From the NCBI GenBank assembly GCA_011049465.1, contig DSBP01000307.1:1-10312 (forward strand): DNA of 10,312 bases, in the 5' to 3' direction. The position numbers and the translations under genes were made by a program. Origin of the DNA: a bacterium (GTDB lineage: Bacteria; Oederibacteriota; PGYV01; DSBP01). Positions within the stretch are counted from its first letter, which is position 1. Every line of letters starts with the position of its first letter. The notes beneath the pieces are model-generated. The model saw nothing but the letters and a program-made list of their open reading frames with translations. It was not told the origin of the DNA and made no database searches. Of the stretch, positions 1-4,677 are shown one piece after another.

Positions 1-114
1 CAATGGAAGTGCATAAAATGCGGGCATATACATGAGGGAGACAAGGCGCCTGACACGTGCCCTACCTGCCTGCATCCCAAGCCGTATTTTGAGCTTCTTT
101 GCGATAACTTTTAA
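1..114 (+). CDS. rbr: Rubrerythrin, C-terminal rubredoxin-like domain (5' end outside window)
   Basis: The window opens inside a gene; only the last 37 codons and the TAA stop are visible. They encode a rubredoxin-like iron knuckle: W-K-C-I-K-C-G at residues 2-8 of the fragment, C-P-T-C at residues 20-23, and an ending P-Y-F-E-L typical of rubrerythrin. The four cysteines (two CxxC pairs 13 residues apart) would bind a single Fe(Cys)4 centre that passes electrons to the di-iron site in the missing N-terminal four-helix domain. Rubrerythrins are cytoplasmic NAD(P)H-linked peroxidases of anaerobes. The next gene starts 25 bases downstream behind a good ribosome binding site, so the two are probably co-transcribed. 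A stand-alone rubredoxin is less likely, because the spacing and the terminal YFEL match rubrerythrin. Confidence 0.9.
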   Translation, partial: QWKCIKCGHIHEGDKAPDTCPTCLHPKPYFELLCDNF

Positions 115-139
115 GCAAAATAAAAAAGGAGGGAAAAGA

Positions 140-646
140 ATGGGAACAAAGGGAATTGAGATTTTGGGCGGAAACGTAAAGGAAATACTGGCTCTTCTTG
201 AAAAGGCCTTCGCGGACGAGTGGCTGGCTTACTACCAGTACTGGCTCGGCGCAAAGGTGGCGAAAGGGCCGATGCGCGAGGGCGTAATGGCAGAGCTTAT
301 CCAGCACGCAACAGACGAACTGCGCCACGCCGGAATGGTAGGCGACAGGATTATCCAGCTCGGCGGTACGCCCGCGCTCTCGCCGAAAATATGGTATGAC
401 CTTACGAACTGCGGATATGACGCGCCTGAGGACCCTTACGTGAGGTCGCTGCTTGAGCAGAACATAAAAGGAGAGCAGTGCGCCATATCAGTATACAAGA
501 AGATGCTCGACGTCACAAAAGACAAGGATTTTGTAACCTACAATATGGCGCTGCAGATACTGCAGGATGAGGTTGAGCACGAGGAGGATTTGCAGGCCAT
601 TGTTGAGGACATAGACATGATGGTTTCAAGGGAAATGAAAAAGTAA
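140..646 (+). CDS. Ferritin-like / Dps-like di-iron protein (possible thioferritin)
   Basis: This 168-residue cytoplasmic four-helix protein of the ferritin superfamily probably oxidises and stores iron using peroxide or oxygen. The ATG at 140 is chosen because GGAGGG (128-133) lies six bases upstream. An in-frame ATG at 32 would overlap the rubrerythrin gene and has no ribosome site. The di-iron ligand set is complete in the bacterioferritin pattern: E27, E60-x-x-H63, E112 and E144-x-x-H147. Length (168) fits Dps-like proteins rather than 24-mer ferritins with long tails. Cysteines C91 and C114 are placed like the cysteine pair described in DPSL or 'thioferritin' proteins (Sulfolobus, Bacteroides fragilis), with C114 two residues after ligand E112. 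No haem-ligand methionine was assigned. The position directly behind rubrerythrin supports a peroxide and iron detoxification role. The exact subfamily is inference. Confidence 0.85.
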   Translation: MGTKGIEILGGNVKEILALLEKAFADEWLAYYQYWLGAKVAKGPMREGVMAELIQHATDELRHAGMVGDRIIQLGGTPALSPKIWYDLTNCGYDAPEDPYVRSLLEQNIKGEQCAISVYKKMLDVTKDKDFVTYNMALQILQDEVEHEEDLQAIVEDIDMMVSREMKK

Positions 647-671
647 AATTTAAATTTGGAATTTGAATTTT
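645..671 (+). repeat. A/T-rich heptad-periodic repeat, imperfect palindrome
   Basis: Directly at the ferritin stop codon lie four degenerate 7-base units (AAAATTT, AAATTTG, GAATTTG, AATTTTA, 645-672). The same stretch is an imperfect inverted repeat: 645-656 pairs with 660-671 with one mismatch around the loop TGG. The core AATTTGGAATTTG (653-665) recurs exactly, in inverted orientation, at 10084-10096. A second short heptad tract (ACTTGAA, ACTTGAG) lies at 720-733, running into the ribosome site of the next gene. An A/T-only stem is a poor intrinsic terminator, so a repeat-family remnant is the better reading. Confidence 0.6.
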
Positions 672-676
672 AAAAT
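649..676 (+). promoter_or_regulatory. Candidate promoter for the oxidoreductase operon
   Basis: TTTAAA (649-654) and TAAAAT (671-676, five of six matches to the sigma-70 -10 consensus) are separated by 16 bases. This would start transcription near 683, immediately before the palindrome at 685-700. The A/T richness of the repeat here makes chance matches likely, so this is a weak call based on position and spacing only. Confidence 0.3.
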
Positions 677-684
677 GTATGGCA

Positions 685-700
685 GGGACAGAACTGTTCC
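685..700. promoter_or_regulatory. Possible operator palindrome
   Basis: GGGACAG-AA-CTGTTCC is a near-perfect inverted repeat, six of seven positions per arm matching, with a two-base centre. The spacer is too short for a stable RNA hairpin loop, so a dimeric protein binding site is more plausible than a terminator. It would sit just downstream of the candidate start site before the korA gene. No regulator is encoded in the window. Confidence 0.3.
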
Positions 701-747
701 GGTATGGGTTTTGTTGTTAACTTGAAACTTGAGGAGGGCGGTGCTCG

Positions 748-2526
748 ATGGCAAAAAAGAAGGCGGTAGGAAAAACCGGGAAGAAGACGGCAAAGAAAAT
801 CATTTCGCCGCACGGCGTCTCCATTGTCCTTGCGGGCGAGGCGGGGCAGGGAATCCAGTCCATTGAAACCCTGCTTGTAAATGTCCTGAAAAAAGACGGG
901 TTTCATGTCTTCGCGACCAAGGAGTACATGTCGCGCGTGAGGGGCGGCGTAAACTCCACGCAGCTGCGCGTGTCGCAGGAGCCCGTGCGTTCTTATGTTG
1001 ACAGGATGGATATATTTATCCCTCTCGACGGCGCGGCTTTTGAGAGGTACAAAAATAAAATAACAAAAGAAACAGCGGTAATAGGGGACAAAACAAAACT
1101 TGCCTATGAAAAGACAATCAACATACCTTTTAACCGGATTGCCTCGGAATTCGGCAATGCTCTTTTCTCAAATACGGTAGCAGCAGGAGCTGTGTGCGGC
1201 ATTTTGGGCGGGTCTGAAGAGGCCCTTTATGATTACGTTAAGTCGGTTTTTGCCCGAAAAGGCGATGAAATAGTAAAATCAAATATCGGCGCTGCCAAAA
1301 GCGGTTATGAAATCGGAAGGGGGCTTAAAGCTGAAAAGATAGTTGATGCGGGCCCCGGGAAAAAAACCAGCACAAAGGAAAGCCTTCTCCTTGCGGGCGC
1401 TGATGCTGTGGCAATAGGCGCGCTTGCGGGCGGGTGCGATGCCTGTTTTGCCTATCCAATGACGCCTTCCACCGGGGTATTCACCGCAATGGCGGGTTAC
1501 GCGTCAAAAGCAGGAATCGCGGTTGAGCAGGTTGAGGATGAGATAGGCGTGATAAACATGGCGCTCGGCGCGTGGTACGCGGGCGGCCGCGCTCTTGTAT
1601 CGACATCGGGAGGAGGTTTCGCTCTTATGACAGAAGGGATATCCCTTGCGGGAATTATTGAATCGCCGGTTGTGGTACACCTCGCGCAGAGGCCGGGGCC
1701 CGCGACAGGGCTGCCTACACGGACAGAGCAGGGCGATTTAAACCTTGCGCTTTACGCCGGGCACGGCGTGTTCCCGCGAATCATACTGGCGCCCGGCGAC
1801 ACAAAGCAGGCGTTTGAGCTTTCTGCCGGTGCGTTTAACCTGGCGGATAAATATCAGGTGCCGGTTTTTGTGATGACAGACCAGTATTTTGTTGACACCT
1901 ATTATGACACTGTGGACATTGACGCGTCAAAGGCAGAGCCTGTCAGGCACATAACAGAGACAAAAGAGGGGTACAAGAGATATGCCCTTACAAAAGACGG
2001 TTTTTCGCCGAGAGGAATACCTTCTTTCGGAAGCGGCCTTGTGTGCGCGGATTCCGACGAGCATGACGAGAGCGGCCGCATTACAGAGGATCTTGACGGC
2101 ATATCAAAAAAGATGAAGGACAAGAGGTTTAAAAAGTTTGACGCGGTAAAAAAGGCGGCGCTGCCGCCCGTGTTAACCGGGCCGAAAAATTACACCCGGC
2201 TCGTTGTGGGATGGGGTTCGGTGTACAACACTGTTATTGAGGCGCTTGGCCTGCTCGGTGACAGGAACACGGCCTTTCTCTTCTTCCCTCAGGTATATCC
2301 GGTGCCTATTGCCGCGAAAAAATATCTCGAGAAGGCAAAAACCGTAATTGCTGTTGAGAACAACCAGACGGGCCAGTTCGCGGATTTGTTGTCCGCGGAC
2401 ACGGGCATAAACATCAGCCAAAGGATATTAAAATACAACGGCATGCCCTTTTCTGTTGAGGAACTTGTGAGGGCCCTTGTGAAAAAACCCGGAAAAGCGG
2501 CCGGGAAAAGGGGGAAAAATGGATAA
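748..2526 (+). CDS. korA: 2-oxoacid:ferredoxin oxidoreductase, alpha subunit with fused gamma domain
   Basis: This 592-residue protein oxidatively decarboxylates a 2-oxoacid (2-oxoglutarate or a related acid) to its acyl-CoA with reduction of ferredoxin, or carboxylates in reverse, together with the downstream beta subunit. Residues about 22-190 are the gamma domain (GEAGQG at 30-35, SRVRGGVNS at 62-70). Residues about 205-470 are the alpha pyrimidine-binding domain with YPMTPST (236-242), the family's substrate loop, and QRPGPATGLPTRTEQGD (314-330). A C-terminal Rossmann-like domain follows (about 480-575). The gamma-alpha fusion is the usual arrangement for this family. The start at 748 has GAGGAGG at 731-737. 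The first 18 residues are lysine-rich and look like a disordered extension, as does the basic C-terminus. The gene overlaps korB by 8 bases, implying translational coupling. No delta ferredoxin subunit is present, so a separate ferredoxin is expected. Substrate cannot be settled from sequence. Confidence 0.93.
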   Translation: MAKKKAVGKTGKKTAKKIISPHGVSIVLAGEAGQGIQSIETLLVNVLKKDGFHVFATKEYMSRVRGGVNSTQLRVSQEPVRSYVDRMDIFIPLDGAAFERYKNKITKETAVIGDKTKLAYEKTINIPFNRIASEFGNALFSNTVAAGAVCGILGGSEEALYDYVKSVFARKGDEIVKSNIGAAKSGYEIGRGLKAEKIVDAGPGKKTSTKESLLLAGADAVAIGALAGGCDACFAYPMTPSTGVFTAMAGYASKAGIAVEQVEDEIGVINMALGAWYAGGRALVSTSGGGFALMTEGISLAGIIESPVVVHLAQRPGPATGLPTRTEQGDLNLALYAGHGVFPRIILAPGDTKQAFELSAGAFNLADKYQVPVFVMTDQYFVDTYYDTVDIDASKAEPVRHITETKEGYKRYALTKDGFSPRGIPSFGSGLVCADSDEHDESGRITEDLDGISKKMKDKRFKKFDAVKKAALPPVLTGPKNYTRLVVGWGSVYNTVIEALGLLGDRNTAFLFFPQVYPVPIAAKKYLEKAKTVIAVENNQTGQFADLLSADTGINISQRILKYNGMPFSVEELVRALVKKPGKAAGKRGKNG

Positions 2527-3376
2527 CATCTTTGATTACAAAACAGACACGGCGTGGTGCCCGGGCTGCGGCAATTTCGGGCTGAGGAAAATTGTAATGT
2601 CGGCCCTTGCCGAACTGGAGATTAAAAAAGAGAGCCTTGTATTTGTCTCCGGAATAGGCCAGGCAGCCAAGGCGCCGCAGTATCTTGATGTAAATTATTT
2701 TAACGGCCTTCACGGAAGGTCGCTGCCTCCTGCCGCGGGCATAAAAGCCGCCAATCCGAACCTCACTGTAGTGGTTGAGAGCGGCGACGGCGACATGTAC
2801 GGCGAGGGCGGCAACCATTTTATCCACGCGATCAGGCGCAATCCTGACATAACGGTAATAGTGCACGATAATATGGTTTACGGCCTGACAAAGGGGCAGG
2901 CATCACCGACAACTCGAAAGGGGATGAAGACGCCGATTCAGGTGAACGGCGTTTTTGAGGAGCCGATAAACCCGCTTGCGCTCGCCATATCCCTTGACGC
3001 TTCATTTGTTGCGAGAGGTTCTGTGGGCGAGATGGAAAAAACAAAGGAGATAATCAAGGCGGCGATAAAGCACAGGGGTTTTTCGCTTGTTGATGTCTTC
3101 CAGGCGTGCGTGACATTCAACAAACTGAATACGCACAAGTGGTTCAAGGAAAACACATATGTGATTGATGAGTCGCATAACCCGCGCGACAGGCAGGCGG
3201 CTTTTTCCAAAGCGCTTGAGTCGTCGCCGTGGCCGCTCGGGGTATTTTACATAAATGAAAACAAGCCGGTGTTTGAAGAGGAACTTGCGCCTTATGCATC
3301 GGGAGACAGAAAGCCCCTATATATGCGCGCGCGGGGAGAGGGGCTCATAAAGGAACTGTTGTCCGCGAAAAAATAA
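2519..3376 (+). CDS. korB: 2-oxoacid:ferredoxin oxidoreductase, beta subunit (thiamine diphosphate)
   Basis: This 285-residue partner of the preceding subunit carries thiamine diphosphate and, in characterised relatives, one [4Fe-4S] cluster. The TPP/Mg motif is clear: G89-D-G-D92 followed 26 residues later by N118, then YGLTKGQASPTT (121-132). Cluster ligands C14 and C17 (WCPGCG) and C197 (QACVTFN) are present. The position that is Cys in SGIGCSGK-type sequences is Q48 here (SGIGQAAK, 44-51). HGRSLPPAAGIKAANP (65-80) is the conserved CoA/TPP-side loop. The ATG at 2519 lies inside the end of korA behind AAGGGGG (2508-2514). Length is normal for a beta subunit lacking its own ferredoxin domain. 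The next gene follows after only 12 bases, so the operon probably continues. Family assignment is secure; the cluster state is uncertain. Confidence 0.93.
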   Translation: MDNIFDYKTDTAWCPGCGNFGLRKIVMSALAELEIKKESLVFVSGIGQAAKAPQYLDVNYFNGLHGRSLPPAAGIKAANPNLTVVVESGDGDMYGEGGNHFIHAIRRNPDITVIVHDNMVYGLTKGQASPTTRKGMKTPIQVNGVFEEPINPLALAISLDASFVARGSVGEMEKTKEIIKAAIKHRGFSLVDVFQACVTFNKLNTHKWFKENTYVIDESHNPRDRQAAFSKALESSPWPLGVFYINENKPVFEEELAPYASGDRKPLYMRARGEGLIKELLSAKK

Positions 3377-3388
3377 AGGAGGAGAAAA

Positions 3389-3580
3389 ATGGACTGGGGA
3401 TTGATCATAAAGGCAAGCGGCATTACGGCAGCAACGTTTGTAACAGCCGCGTTTGTCTTCGGGTTTTTCAGGATAAAGATTGCCAACAGGCTGGTAATAC
3501 ACAGGAGGCTTGGGACAGCCGCTTTTATCCTGGCATTAACGCACGGCTCGATTGTTGTCTATACAAACTATTTTATGTAG
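3389..3580 (+). CDS. 63-residue two-helix membrane protein with His-X13-His (putative haem protein)
   Basis: I do not recognise a named family with certainty. The product has two hydrophobic segments, about 4-27 and 41-60, joined by a basic loop (R28, K30, R34, R39, R40), which by the positive-inside rule puts the loop in the cytoplasm and both ends outside. H38 and H52 are exactly 14 positions apart at the start of and within helix 2 (HRRLGTAAFILALTHG), the spacing seen for the two haem-binding histidines carried on one helix in ferric-reductase and NADPH-oxidase membrane domains. Helix 1 has no histidine, so bis-His haem ligation would need a dimer or a partner. Translation signals are strong (AAAGGAGG at 3375-3382, ATG at 3389). 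It sits 12 bases after korB and 12 before the exported superoxide-reductase-like gene, suggesting it serves that protein as an electron donor. Haem binding is inference. Confidence 0.75.
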   Translation: MDWGLIIKASGITAATFVTAAFVFGFFRIKIANRLVIHRRLGTAAFILALTHGSIVVYTNYFM

Positions 3581-3592
3581 AGGAGGCAGGAG

Positions 3593-3961
3593 ATGAAAAG
3601 GTTTATTTCAGCTGTTGTTTTTACGGTTTTACTCTTTCCGGCGGCCATTACCGGCCACCCGCCGTCTGATGCGGAGTTTGAGTACAAGGCGGAGAAAAAG
3701 ATGCTCAAGATCAGTATTATTCATAATGTGAGGAGCGAAAAGTCGCATTACATAAACGAGATTGAGCTTAAACTGAACGGGAAGGATATCATCAGGCAGA
3801 AGGCCTCTGTTCAGACGGATTTGAAGGGGCAAAGGGTTGTTTATGTAATTCCCGAAATAAACGAAGGCGATGAGGTGGAAGTATCCGCCAACTGCAATGT
3901 CTTCGGGAAGAAGAGTTTTAAGCATAAGATTGAGGCAGTAAAGGCCGTAAAAGAAAAATAG
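3593..3961 (+). CDS. Exported superoxide-reductase-like (desulfoferrodoxin-fold) protein
   Basis: This 122-residue protein has an N-terminal signal peptide (KR then a hydrophobic core 5-18, probable cleavage around residues 20-21), so the mature form begins near H22-P-P. The rest resembles the iron domain of superoxide reductase: H22, H44, then H52-Y-I-x-x-I-E-L (compare HYIQWIEL of desulfoferrodoxin), NGKDI (62-66), and A99-N-C101-N-V-F-G (compare EYCNIHG, where Cys and His bind iron). Three histidines and the cysteine are kept, but the last His is F104, and H44 and H52 are 8 apart instead of 6. The rubredoxin-like N-terminal domain of class I enzymes is absent. It may detoxify superoxide in the periplasm or bind another ligand. 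GAGGAGG at 3580-3586 precedes the ATG. Immediate coupling to the upstream membrane protein suggests a two-gene module. A SoxZ-like immunoglobulin-type fold is an alternative. Confidence 0.68.
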   Translation: MKRFISAVVFTVLLFPAAITGHPPSDAEFEYKAEKKMLKISIIHNVRSEKSHYINEIELKLNGKDIIRQKASVQTDLKGQRVVYVIPEINEGDEVEVSANCNVFGKKSFKHKIEAVKAVKEK

Positions 3962-3969
3962 CCTGTTTT

Positions 3970-3998
3970 TTGCAGTTGGTTTTAATTAATAATAAGAA
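3970..3998 (+). promoter_or_regulatory. Weak candidate promoter before the nitroreductase gene
   Basis: The 74-base gap 3962-4035 is A/T-rich, unlike the tight junctions upstream. TTGCAG (3970-3975) is followed after 17 bases by TAAGAA (3993-3998), a poor -10 match. No stem with a U-run was found to end the preceding operon, so the nitroreductase could equally be read through from upstream. Confidence 0.2.
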
Positions 3999-4035
3999 TG
4001 CTGAATATGAATCAAGTTTTTATGGGGAGGCTGTC

Positions 4036-4620
4036 ATGGATGTAAAAGAGGCAATAGAAAAGAGGCGGGCGTACCGCTCGCTTGAGCCGGTTGAGATAAC
4101 CGGTGAGATTGTCATGGAGCTTGTTGAGGCTGCGAGGCTGGCGCCGTCCTGTTTTAATAACCAGCCGTGGAAGTTTGTCTTCGTGCGCTCAAAAGAGGCG
4201 CTTGAAAAAATGAAGGAAGCGCTTAATAAGGGGAACGAATGGGCGCGCGCAGCTTCCTGTATTATCGCTGTATTCGCCAAAAAAGAGTATGACTGTGTCA
4301 TCAAAGAGCGCGAGTATTATCTGCTCGGAACAGGGCTCGGCCTCGGGCAGATGCTTCTCAGGGCAACTGAGCTGGGGCTTGTGGCGCATCCTATAGCAGG
4401 CTACTCGCCGGAAAAGACAGCGGAGATCCTGGGAATTCCCGAAGGGTTTAATATCATTACTCTGGTTATAGTCGGGAAAAAGAGCCCGAAAGACAATAAC
4501 GGGCTCCTGAATGAAAAACAGGAAGAAGGCGAAAAACAAAGGCCTGAGAGGATGGCCCGTGAAAACATATATTCGGTTGACAGGTATGATGATAGGCTGG
4601 ACACGAAGGCAGAACATTAA
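4036..4620 (+). CDS. Nitroreductase-family FMN oxidoreductase
   Basis: This 194-residue cytoplasmic flavoprotein of the nitroreductase superfamily is expected to bind FMN as a dimer and use NAD(P)H to reduce quinones, nitro compounds or unidentified physiological substrates. Visible motifs are RRAYRS (10-15) at the FMN phosphate site, APSCFNNQPWKF (36-47), the helix GLGLGQMLLRATELGLVAHPIAGY (100-123, conserved glycines) and ITLVIVG (141-147). The C-terminal YDDRLD is also typical. The ATG at 4036 is chosen over an in-frame ATG at 3970, because GGGGAGG (4024-4030) lies five bases before it and the family starts at this point. Residues 150-172 form a charged insert or flexible loop. It lies between the superoxide-reductase-like gene and the pentose phosphate cluster, in keeping with redox defence fed by NAD(P)H. 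The substrate is not predictable. Confidence 0.88.
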   Translation: MDVKEAIEKRRAYRSLEPVEITGEIVMELVEAARLAPSCFNNQPWKFVFVRSKEALEKMKEALNKGNEWARAASCIIAVFAKKEYDCVIKEREYYLLGTGLGLGQMLLRATELGLVAHPIAGYSPEKTAEILGIPEGFNIITLVIVGKKSPKDNNGLLNEKQEEGEKQRPERMARENIYSVDRYDDRLDTKAEH

Positions 4621-4662
4621 ACAGGGTGCAGCTATATTTGATAGTGAAAGAAAAACGGGTTA

Positions 4663-4671
4663 TGGTAGAAT
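4663..4671 (+). promoter_or_regulatory. Extended -10 element giving a possibly leaderless transketolase mRNA
   Basis: TGG-TAGAAT (4663-4671) matches the extended -10 form TGnTATAAT with one mismatch and ends six bases before the transketolase ATG (4678), so transcription would begin at or next to the A of the start codon. No Shine-Dalgarno sequence precedes this ATG, whereas most other genes here have one. A TTGATA lies at 4638-4643, too far (22 bases) to be a good -35 for this element. Confidence 0.4.
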
Positions 4672-4677
4672 GGTTTT

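Noticed and set aside
32..139. N-terminal extension of the ferritin-like gene to an ATG at 32
   Set aside because: It reads the rubrerythrin end in another frame, has no ribosome site, and the ATG at 140 has GGAGGG at the right distance and the family's normal start.
645..671. A/T-rich hairpin after the ferritin-like gene as a terminator
   Set aside because: The stem has almost no G-C pairs; it is better explained by the heptad repeats.
3970..4035. Upstream ATG at 3970 for the nitroreductase
   Set aside because: It would add 22 A/T-rich, non-conserved residues, and a strong ribosome site precedes the ATG at 4036.
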